From Anaerolineales bacterium UBA3082 (GTDB taxonomy: Bacteria > Chloroflexota > Anaerolineae > UBA7937), in assembly GCA_002366595.1 (NCBI GenBank), contig DFBK01000054.1, positions 22,811 through 54,567 of the forward strand: a DNA stretch of 31,757 nt, written 5' to 3'. Below the pieces are notes generated by a model. That model searched no databases. It had not been told where the DNA came from and saw only the letters and a list, made by a program, of their open reading frames with translations. How positions within the stretch are numbered: the stretch's first letter is position 1; each line of letters begins with the position of its first letter. A program made the position numbers and the translations under genes. Below are positions 22,631-28,755 of the stretch, in pieces.

Positions 22631-23751
22631 TGCCATCTCCGCGACAAATACTTGATGCAGCTTTGCAGCGCGCTTCCGCGCATATTGCGGAACCGGTCGT
22701 AGATGATCCCGGGATTCGCAACGGGGTCAGATTTGTATGCCGCAACAAATCGAATCGAGCGGGGGCTCGGTTTCTAATGGCTTGCTTGTTGGCAAAAACC
22801 CAGGATCCAGCGGTAGATATTCGTAAGCCATACACTGAAATCGGAGATGCTGACTGTTACTCAGGCCGCACATACGACGAACGCTACATATCAGGATTCA
22901 TCAGCGAACACGATTTACCATGTAATGTGACGACCGCCTTTCTTACTCCAGCCTTTCGAACGATAAACACAACTCTGACACCTGATCTTGTCATAGAAGG
23001 ACGTCCTAGAGAACTCTATCAAAGAACGCTTCAACTGCTGGCCGATGTGCATACAAATGCGGTTTCAGCAGAAGATCTTCTCGTAGAAACCATGAGATGT
23101 CTTCTGATTTATAGAGACGAGAGACGGCAGCGGATGAAAACATTGCTCGAAGGATTAAGGGCCTCAGAAGGCGCAATGCCCTTATCTGCTGAAGGTATGG
23201 TGACGCTTATTCAGCAACACTTGAATTGTCCACGATCAAGCCGCCTTCCGGTTCTGGTTGTAGCTGCGGCCTATCAGGCGGCGGAAAAGCACCTTGGCGA
23301 ACGAGTCCTACCACTTCAAGTCCATACTGCTGCTGACAAGCAGACAGGGGCATTAGGTGACTTACAGATTACACTGATAGACGACGATGATGTCATAACT
23401 AGCTATGAGATGAAAACGAGGCGGGTCACGCGAGGTGACATCGACCATGCTCTAGAAAAGGTAAGCGAGAGTGGGGCGCAAATTGACAACTACATTTTCA
23501 TCACTACGGATGTCATCGAGGACGATGTAAAGGAGTATGCTGCAGGCATCTATGAAAGAACGGGAGGCATTGAAGTCGTGGTCTTGGATTGTATTGGCTT
23601 TCTACGCCACTTCTTACACCTATTCCATCGGTTACGCATGCAATTCTTAGATACATATCAAGAGCTCGTGCTTGAAGAGCCAGACAGCGCAGTCAGACAA
23701 GAACTGAAAGAAGCTTTGTTGGGGCTACGCCGGGCCGCGGAAAGTAACTAG
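22630..23751 (+). CDS. Probable type II restriction endonuclease (SacI-family-like)
   Basis: A 373-residue protein coupled to the methylase. From memory of the family, the blocks NRAGARFLMACLLAK, CYSGRTYDERYIS, LPCNVTTAFLTPAFR and EGRPRELYQRTLQLL resemble SacI-type endonucleases. The C-terminal half contains GALGDLQITLIDDDD followed by SYEMKTRRVT, which reads as a PD-(D/E)XK core (Asp, then E-x-K). Assignment to the SacI group is tentative, because it rests on recall and the methylase next to it is an adenine methylase. The gene begins at ATG 22630, overlapping the methylase stop. Its stop (23749-23751) is followed after 21 bases by the next array repeat. Confidence 0.65.
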   Translation: MPSPRQILDAALQRASAHIAEPVVDDPGIRNGVRFVCRNKSNRAGARFLMACLLAKTQDPAVDIRKPYTEIGDADCYSGRTYDERYISGFISEHDLPCNVTTAFLTPAFRTINTTLTPDLVIEGRPRELYQRTLQLLADVHTNAVSAEDLLVETMRCLLIYRDERRQRMKTLLEGLRASEGAMPLSAEGMVTLIQQHLNCPRSSRLPVLVVAAAYQAAEKHLGERVLPLQVHTAADKQTGALGDLQITLIDDDDVITSYEMKTRRVTRGDIDHALEKVSESGAQIDNYIFITTDVIEDDVKEYAAGIYERTGGIEVVVLDCIGFLRHFLHLFHRLRMQFLDTYQELVLEEPDSAVRQELKEALLGLRRAAESN

Positions 23752-23772
23752 GCCAGGTTTCCATCATCTGAG

Positions 23773-23805
23773 CCCACCTCTTCTGCGGCAGGGTGAGAGG
23801 GGGAG
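23773..23805. repeat. Array repeat R2
   Basis: The same sequence as R1 (CTCTTCTGCGGCAGGG then TGAGAGGGGGAG). It ends 4 bases before the ATG at 23810, so the repeat itself provides the Shine-Dalgarno sequence. Confidence 0.9.
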
Positions 23806-23809
23806 AAGA

Positions 23810-24415
23810 ATGAGATTTCCTACACCAACAATTGAGGAAATCAGGAGAGCACGAAAGCTGTTTGAGGCTAACGAACCCCGTGACCTCTTCTATCGCGCAG
23901 CGACAGAATTGCTCGATCTAGCCATGCGCGGAGAAACATCATTGAGCGTGGCTGAGGCAATAGCTGTACTCCTCCAGACATGGAACAGGCGGTACTATAA
24001 TAGATCCAGACCGTTCGACAGCCAGCACTTCTTGGACATCGAGCGGGTCGTCAGTACGCACCAGCAAGTCCTCGCAACTTTCAGACGGCGATCAATAGAA
24101 AGCTTCGGTGACGAAGATGAAGCAAGGGTCAGAAGGGTGTTCGATAGCTTTGAGGAAGTCCTTGGCCGGGTTGGTGCCTCGAAGGCCCTGCACCTATTGG
24201 CGCCTCGCTTCTTCCCGCTTTGGGACAATGCTATAGCTCAGCGGTACGGTGTTGCCTTGCGAGAGCGAGGCAGAAACGCGGACCGGTATTGCCGCTTCAT
24301 GGGAATTGCCAAGAAGCAGTGGGAGACCCTGGGTGGGGAACAGGCTGTTAGGAGGAATCCACTCAAGGCTATAGATGAATACAACTATTGCAGGTACACC
24401 AAGGGCTGGATGTAG
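23810..24415 (+). CDS. Hypothetical protein of the repeat-led array
   Basis: A 201-residue soluble, mostly helical protein. The recognisable part is ASKALHLLAPRFFPLWDN followed by AIAQRYGV (about residues 128-153), a pattern I associate with uncharacterised helical proteins related in shape to HhH-type DNA-binding folds; this is not a secure assignment. The N-terminal half has many Arg/Glu helices (EIRRARKLFEANEPRD, LLQTWNRRYYNRSRPFD). The Trp-Asp pair and conserved Cys/Tyr at the end (YNYCRYTKGW) could be functional. It starts immediately after R2 and is the second unit of the array, next to a restriction-modification pair, so a defence role is possible but unproven. Confidence 0.65.
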   Translation: MRFPTPTIEEIRRARKLFEANEPRDLFYRAATELLDLAMRGETSLSVAEAIAVLLQTWNRRYYNRSRPFDSQHFLDIERVVSTHQQVLATFRRRSIESFGDEDEARVRRVFDSFEEVLGRVGASKALHLLAPRFFPLWDNAIAQRYGVALRERGRNADRYCRFMGIAKKQWETLGGEQAVRRNPLKAIDEYNYCRYTKGWM

Positions 24416-24487
24416 AACGGCAGCAGGGCCGGGGAGCAGAGGCTTGGGTGTCACCATATCAGCAATGTTTGACGGCATGTACTAGCC

Positions 24488-24514
24488 CCACCTCTTCCGC
24501 GGCAGGGTGAGAGG
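24488..24514. repeat. Array repeat R3
   Basis: CCACCTCTTCC followed by GCGGCAGGGTGAGAGG, then AAAGGA. It leads the small membrane-protein unit. The GTG inside the repeat (24507) is in frame with that gene but is probably not the start. Confidence 0.88.
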
Positions 24515-24560
24515 AAAGGAACTAGCTTCACGAGCACCGGGTAGTTCGGAGATCAGAGAC

Positions 24561-24944
24561 ATGAGAACACTATTCTCGATTCTGGCAATTGTACGGATGG
24601 TGCTTAGCGATAGAGTCATCTTCCCCTTTTTTGAACTTCTATTCTTTGCACTATTCCTCTGCGCAGTGGCTAAGGAATGTCGTTGGTTGCCCAGGGATAG
24701 AGAAGCATTTGCCAGGGTAAAGAGGGGCGAGATAAGCTGGGGCTATCTCAGCCTCGCTTACGGGATAGTGTCGGTTGTCCTTTTGCAGGTCATAAATGTC
24801 GCAGAGGTGCTAGAAGGACACAAGACGATCATGAGCTTAGTTCATCTTGTGATGTTGGCCTACCTGACCTTTTTCAACAGTTGGTCTAGGAATGCGATCA
24901 TTGGAATCATATCAAGGTTTAAGGAAAAGTGGGAGCGCCACTAA
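24561..24944 (+). CDS. Small membrane protein of the repeat-led array
   Basis: A 127-residue protein with three hydrophobic segments: about 18-40 (VIFPFFELLFFALFLCAVA), 60-80 (YLSLAYGIVSVVLLQVI) and 88-108. A charged loop (WLPRDREAFARVKRGEI) separates the first two, and the basic tail FKEKWERH ends it. ATG 24561 is chosen (CGGAG 9 bases upstream); an in-frame GTG at 24507 falls inside repeat R3 and would add 18 repeat-encoded residues. No family is recognised. Its stop codon (24942-24944) directly touches repeat R4, so gene and repeat are tightly joined. Confidence 0.6.
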   Translation: MRTLFSILAIVRMVLSDRVIFPFFELLFFALFLCAVAKECRWLPRDREAFARVKRGEISWGYLSLAYGIVSVVLLQVINVAEVLEGHKTIMSLVHLVMLAYLTFFNSWSRNAIIGIISRFKEKWERH

Positions 24945-24972
24945 CCTTCCGCGGCAGGGTGAGAGGGAGAAG
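24945..24972. repeat. Array repeat R4 (5'-shortened)
   Basis: CCTTCCGCGGCAGGG then TGAGAGGGAGAAG. It lacks the CACCT part of the other copies and begins at the base after the preceding stop codon. Confidence 0.85.
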
Positions 24973-24984
24973 GGAGATATCAAG

Positions 24985-25422
24985 ATGGCAAGAATCGAAG
25001 CAAGTGTGGTGATCAATCGACCCGTTGAAGAGGTGTTCGCGTATGTGGACGACGAAGGGAATGCGCCCAAGTGGGAATCGTATATTCTTGAAGAGGAGCA
25101 GACGTCCGAGGGCCCTAAGGGCGTGGGCACGACGCTCCGGGGAGTGGGCCGATTTCTTGGCCAGCGAATAGAATTCACCGCAGAGATTACCGACTACGAG
25201 CCCAACAGGAGGGTGACGGAGAAGATCTCAGGAGGGCCCATCTCACTCGAGGAGACCTTGACCTTCGAACCCGTTGAGGGCGGCACAAGGCTCACCATCG
25301 TCGGCGAAGGGGAGACGGGCGGGTCCTTAGGCATGGCCGAGCGGATTGTGATCCGCATGTTTCAAAGAGACGTGGAAGCCAATCTGGCCAGACTCAAGGA
25401 CATCCTAGAAGCGGAGGCTTAG
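24985..25422 (+). CDS. SRPBCC-family protein (polyketide cyclase/dehydrase-like)
   Basis: A 145-residue START/Bet v1-like helix-grip protein. The start block IEASVVINRPVEEVFAYVDD, with EGNAPKWESYILEEEQTS, is typical of the SRPBCC superfamily. VGTTLRGVGRFLGQRIEFTA and ITDYEPNRRVTEKI build the strands, and a long C-terminal helix (RDVEANLARLKDILEAEA) closes the pocket. Members bind hydrophobic ligands or act as cyclases; the ligand here is unknown. ATG 24985 follows GGGAGA and ends the R4 leader; a longer frame upstream would read through the repeat and is unlikely. It is the fourth array unit. Confidence 0.85.
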   Translation: MARIEASVVINRPVEEVFAYVDDEGNAPKWESYILEEEQTSEGPKGVGTTLRGVGRFLGQRIEFTAEITDYEPNRRVTEKISGGPISLEETLTFEPVEGGTRLTIVGEGETGGSLGMAERIVIRMFQRDVEANLARLKDILEAEA

Positions 25423-25461
25423 GGCAGCGCAATGTCGCCTGACACGTACGTTGGCGGTTGC

Positions 25462-25494
25462 CCACCTCTTCCGCGGCAGGGTGAGAGGGGGGAG
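25462..25494. repeat. Array repeat R5
   Basis: CCACCTCTTCC followed by GCGGCAGGGTGAGAGG, then GGGGAG. A full-length copy that leads a truncated coding remnant rather than an intact gene. Confidence 0.88.
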
Positions 25495-25606
25495 ATACAG
25501 AAGAATCGCCTCAGCATAGAGGCTTATTGCGAGCGGGCCAGCCGAGACATCGTAGTCCACCTAGACGGTAAGCGAATAACTATCACGGAACAGATACCTT
25601 TGCAGG
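25495..25606 (+). pseudogene. Truncated fifth array unit
   Basis: Directly after R5 the frame reads NRLSIEAYCERASRDIVVHL, then DGKRITITEQIPLQ, which looks like real coding sequence but has no start codon next to the repeat. It runs into the 3' end of the opposite-strand nuclease gene at 25607. Beyond that point the frame is only the complement of that gene. The most likely reading is a unit whose remainder was lost at the island edge. No family is recognised. Confidence 0.4.
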
Positions 25607-26380
25607 CTAGAAGGGCAGATCTTCTACCTGCTCAGCCGCAACCAACTGAGCCTGTTTTTTCGAGGGACATATCTCGAGATAGTCGCACCAAGAGCAGAAG
25701 GGGTTCACCCGCGGCTTGAACTGCTCCGTCCCTTCAATCTGGGCGATGATCTCTTTTATCTTCTCCACCGCCGCGTCTAGGTGTTCCTTCGATCTAGTAG
25801 TGGTCAACTTCTCCCCCGCTTGGAGGTAGTGAGCGGTGAGTTTCGAGGCGAAGATGGCCCGCTGGTGGTAGAGCCCTAGGCAGTAGATGCTCATCTGGAG
25901 GTCCTGGTCGAATTCCTCCTGGGGAGGGAGATAAGTCCCGGTCTTGTAGTCGATGAGTTCATAGGTGCCATCGGGGAGGCGATCTACCCGATCGATGCGG
26001 CCCATGAGTATGAAATCGGCAATAGACACCTCCAACCGCTCCTCGATCACCTCCGGCCGAACGCTCATATCTTCTGAGTGGTAGTAGATCTCCAAGACCT
26101 CCAGAGCCTTCTCCCCCCACATCCTCTCCTCCTCTGCCGACTTAAAGACCCGCCGATCTTGCCGCAGCCAATGCTGGCGGAGAAGATGCTTCAACCCCTC
26201 CAGGGTGCGCCCCTCGGGAGGCACGCGGAAGAAATCGGCTAGCGCCTTATGGATGGCTCGCCCGAAGATGAAATGGGGCCACTCCCTCTTATACTTGGGC
26301 CCCAGGTAGTCGATATACTGGAACTTGTAGCGGAGGGGACAACGCAAAAAGATGCTGAGTTTGTAGGGACTGACTTTCAT
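25607..26380 (-). CDS. PD-(D/E)XK nuclease-domain protein (RecB-like, probable Fe-S)
   Basis: A 257-residue protein of the PDDEXK_1/RecB nuclease type. SPYKLSIFLRCPLRYKFQY at the N-terminus carries the first cysteine (about residue 14). GRAIHKALADFF supplies the conserved His. The catalytic core is MGRIDRVDRLPDGTYELIDY followed by KTGTY (Asp, then D-Y-K as the D/E-x-K). QDLQMSIYCLGL is motif QxxxY, and CSWCDYLEICP near 229-239 gives three further cysteines. One N-terminal plus three C-terminal cysteines is the Fe-S pattern of AddB and Cas4 nucleases. It stands alone without helicase or Cas genes, so a general repair role is likely. ATG 26380 has a weak ribosome site, and a palindrome lies just upstream. 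Confidence 0.85.
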   Translation of the reverse strand: MKVSPYKLSIFLRCPLRYKFQYIDYLGPKYKREWPHFIFGRAIHKALADFFRVPPEGRTLEGLKHLLRQHWLRQDRRVFKSAEEERMWGEKALEVLEIYYHSEDMSVRPEVIEERLEVSIADFILMGRIDRVDRLPDGTYELIDYKTGTYLPPQEEFDQDLQMSIYCLGLYHQRAIFASKLTAHYLQAGEKLTTTRSKEHLDAAVEKIKEIIAQIEGTEQFKPRVNPFCSWCDYLEICPSKKQAQLVAAEQVEDLPF

Positions 26381-26396
26381 AGCACCGTCTTTTCGT

Positions 26397-26422
26397 GGTG
26401 TCAGATGTTACCATCTGACACC
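26397..26422. repeat. GTCAG-type palindrome, copy 1
   Basis: GGTGTCAGATG, loop TTAC, CATCTGACACC. A perfect 11-bp stem, nearly identical to the one at 27003-27028. Confidence 0.8.
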
Positions 26423-26448
26423 CTGAATCTCGTTGCGACTCACTTTTG

Positions 26449-26474
26449 GCTGTCAGGAGGTAACTCCTGACAGC
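26449..26474. repeat. GTCAG-type palindrome, copy 2
   Basis: GCTGTCAGGAG, loop GTAA, CTCCTGACAGC. A perfect 11-bp stem with a related core (TGTCAG) and the complementary tetraloop. Confidence 0.75.
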
Positions 26475-26484
26475 ACTAAACTGG

Positions 26485-26958
26485 TCAGCTCTTGCTCCTT
26501 GGTAGTTCTCGCTCCAGGAATCCAAGTTTCTCAACTATTCGGCCGAGCCTTGCCGACATACCCCTCGTTCTTGGGATGGGTTCCATAGTCAGAAACGACA
26601 CTTGACGATTGTGTCCATCTATTAGGTCGTAGACCTCATCCAGCGTTGCTCTAATCTCTTCGGTAAGGTTCGCACTCTCTCCACTCAGTCGGAAATCGTG
26701 GTATGCCACCGCGCGAAGAGAGGAGATATCAAAGTATGTCCATTCACCTTTGATCACAACTTCTCTATCGTGCTCCAGCGCACTGATCACCTCAAGATTG
26801 CTCTTTGCCAGCGAAAGATTGGCAGCGATTTCGTGGCGCAGGGAACGGCGAAGTCTCTGTGTTCTCTTCTTTGTCTGGAGCCACTGAGTTGTGTAAGCTA
26901 TCGCAATTGATCCTGCTACGGTCAAGCCTACAGTAAAGAGGACTTCCGCAGGGTCCAT
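26485..26958 (-). CDS. Membrane-anchored hypothetical protein
   Basis: A 157-residue protein with an N-terminal membrane anchor (about 5-26, VLFTVGLTVAGSIAIAYTTQW), then a basic stretch (KKRTQRLRRSLRHEI) and a helical cytoplasmic part (LAKSNLEVISALEHDREVV, EIRATLDEVYDLIDGHNRQV). It resembles small uncharacterised proteins with one anchor and a long helical domain, and no catalytic motif is seen. It is flanked on both sides by GTCAG-type palindromes, and its codon use is closer to the island genes than to polA-argS, so it is probably accessory. Confidence 0.65.
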   Translation of the reverse strand: MDPAEVLFTVGLTVAGSIAIAYTTQWLQTKKRTQRLRRSLRHEIAANLSLAKSNLEVISALEHDREVVIKGEWTYFDISSLRAVAYHDFRLSGESANLTEEIRATLDEVYDLIDGHNRQVSFLTMEPIPRTRGMSARLGRIVEKLGFLERELPRSKS

Positions 26959-27002
26959 GCCGGAACCTCTATCAAAGCCTGCTGCTTACTTTAACTCCTA
27001 GT

Positions 27003-27028
27003 GGCGTCAGATGTTACCATCTGACGCC
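27003..27028. repeat. GTCAG-type palindrome, copy 3
   Basis: GGCGTCAGATG, loop TTAC, CATCTGACGCC. It differs from copy 1 by one compensated base pair, so the stem is preserved. Confidence 0.8.
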
Positions 27029-27047
27029 CTGATTGTCAGTAAGTGTC

Positions 27048-27080
27048 CGCTTGTGCTGGATTTCAAATCCAGCACAAGCG
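27048..27080. repeat. Long perfect hairpin downstream of argS
   Basis: 16-bp perfect arms (CGCTTGTGCTGGATTT) around a single C, just after the argS stop. It has no T-tract, so it is a REP-like element that might also protect the argS mRNA end. The core CTGGATTT/AAATCCAG also occurs in the near-palindrome at 21191-21213. Confidence 0.75.
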
Positions 27081-27089
27081 CAAAAGCAT

Positions 27090-28748
27090 CTACATCGTCT
27101 CTGGCGCAGAGACGCCCATGAGCCCCAGAACCTGGGCTAACACGATCTGGCAAGCCTTCACTAATTTGAGCCTAGCCTTGTTGAGGGGCATATCCTCAGG
27201 ATAAGAGGAGACGACGCGACATTGCTTGTAGAAGGAGTGGAAGGCGCTGGCTAAATCTTGGGCGTAGTAGGTCAAATGATGGGGAGCCAGGTTGGTGGCC
27301 GCCAACTCCACGATGTCCGGCAGAAGCACCATCTGCCTGAGGAGAGCCAACTCCGCCTCATGGGTCAAAAGGGAGAGATCGCCGTCTGAGTAATCTAGGT
27401 CGCCGGCGTAGCGGAGGATACTGGCGATCCTAGCGTGGGCGTATTGCACATAGTAGACCGGGTTCTCCTCCGACTGCTCCTTGGCCAACTCTAAGTCGAA
27501 GTCCATCTGGCTATCGGCGGCATGGGCGAGGAGGAAGAAGCGAACCGCATCGGGGCCCACCTCATCAAGGACCTCCCGCAGGGTGACGAACTCCCCCGTG
27601 CGCTTAGAGAGGCGCAGTACCTCCCCGCCCCTCTTCAGGGTGACTAACTGGTAGATGAGAAGCGTTAGCCGCTCCGGGTCCAACCCCAAAGCCCGCATCA
27701 TAGCCTTCATGCGGGGAACATGCCCCTGGTGGTCCGCCCCCCAGACATCTATCACCCCATCAAAGCCTCGCTTTATGAACTTCTCGTAATGATAGGCGAT
27801 ATCCGAAGCGAAATAGCCGGGCTCCCCCGTGGAGCGGACGACCACCTCGTCCTTGTCGCCTCCCAAGGCGGCAGCCGCAAACCAGATAGCCCCCTCTTCC
27901 TCAAAGATGTGACCCCCCTGGCGCAGGATCTCCATAACCTCCGCAAAGTAGCCATCCTCGTATAGGCTTCGCTCTGAGAACCAGTTGTCGTACCGGATGC
28001 CCAAGAGTTCCAGGTCCTCCTTGACACCCTCTAAGACCTTAGATAGCCCCACCTCGCTGATGGCCTCCAGCGCCTCCTCACGCGGCATCCGCAGGTATCT
28101 CGTGCCCTCGGCCTCGGCTATCTCTTGCCCCCACTCCACCATATATCGGCCTCGATAGCCACCTTCCGGTATCTCCTCCTCTTGCCCCAGCGCCTGGGCG
28201 TAGCGGGCGTATAAGGTCTTGTTAAAGAGGCGCATCTGAGTACCGGTATCGTTAATGTAATATTCCCGCTGCACCTCGTATCCCGCGGCCTCCAATAGGT
28301 TGGCCAAACCGTCCCCCAAAACCACATTGCGCGCGAAACCCACATGCAAGGGGCCGGTGGGGTTGGCGCTGCCATACTCCACCTGGACTCTCTTCCCCCG
28401 CCCCAGATCCAAGCGACCATAGGAAGGGCCTTGGGCTAATATGGTCTCCACCTGTTGAGCCAGCCAGCCGTCGTCTAGGGTGAAATTGATGAAACCGGGC
28501 CCGGCCACCTCCACCCGGCTGATGAATTCCGCTTCAGACAGGTACCTGACGATGACCTCGGCCAACTGACGAGGGGAGAGTTCAACCTGGCGGGTTATCT
28601 GCAAAGCCAGGTTGGTAGCATAATCCCCATGCTCCTCCCGCTGGGGCTGCTCCACGATGAGCGGAGGCAACTCAAAGGGTGGCAGATCTCCAGCCCCCTG
28701 AGCGTTCAACACCGCACCCTTTAAGAGTTGGGCTATCTCCCTTTTCAT
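27090..28748 (-). CDS. argS: Arginyl-tRNA synthetase
   Basis: A 552-residue class Ia synthetase. The N-terminal Add1 domain (about 1-105) contains EEHGDYATNLAL. The catalytic region begins VEYGSANPTGPLHVGFARN (about 122-140), in which the HIGH-type motif reads H-V-G-F rather than H-x-G-H. The KMSKS-like loop is LRLSKRTGEFVTL (about 378-390), and the DALR anticodon-binding domain ends with VSSYPEDMPLNKARL and LGLMGVSAPETM. Length is typical. ATG 28748 is 7 bases from the polA stop, so argS is the second gene of a polA-argS operon. Confidence 0.96.
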   Translation of the reverse strand: MKREIAQLLKGAVLNAQGAGDLPPFELPPLIVEQPQREEHGDYATNLALQITRQVELSPRQLAEVIVRYLSEAEFISRVEVAGPGFINFTLDDGWLAQQVETILAQGPSYGRLDLGRGKRVQVEYGSANPTGPLHVGFARNVVLGDGLANLLEAAGYEVQREYYINDTGTQMRLFNKTLYARYAQALGQEEEIPEGGYRGRYMVEWGQEIAEAEGTRYLRMPREEALEAISEVGLSKVLEGVKEDLELLGIRYDNWFSERSLYEDGYFAEVMEILRQGGHIFEEEGAIWFAAAALGGDKDEVVVRSTGEPGYFASDIAYHYEKFIKRGFDGVIDVWGADHQGHVPRMKAMMRALGLDPERLTLLIYQLVTLKRGGEVLRLSKRTGEFVTLREVLDEVGPDAVRFFLLAHAADSQMDFDLELAKEQSEENPVYYVQYAHARIASILRYAGDLDYSDGDLSLLTHEAELALLRQMVLLPDIVELAATNLAPHHLTYYAQDLASAFHSFYKQCRVVSSYPEDMPLNKARLKLVKACQIVLAQVLGLMGVSAPETM

Positions 28749-28755
28749 CTAAGAC

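Noticed and set aside
21545..25494. CRISPR array from the five repeats
   Set aside because: Intervals are about 0.45-2.2 kb and contain whole genes, not short spacers, and no Cas genes are adjacent (the RecB-like protein has an Fe-S pattern but stands alone).
21545..25494. Classical integron cassette array
   Set aside because: No integron integrase is in the window, and the repeats show no obvious inverse-core/core (RYYYAAC/GTTRRRY) pair or long attC-like fold. The resemblance is in layout only.
21048..25606. tRNA gene or attachment site as island target
   Set aside because: No tRNA-like cloverleaf or integrase gene was seen at either edge.
25432..25719. 95-residue plus-strand frame across R5
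   Set aside because: Its first part translates repeat R5 and its last part is the complement of the nuclease gene; only the short middle stretch may be a remnant.
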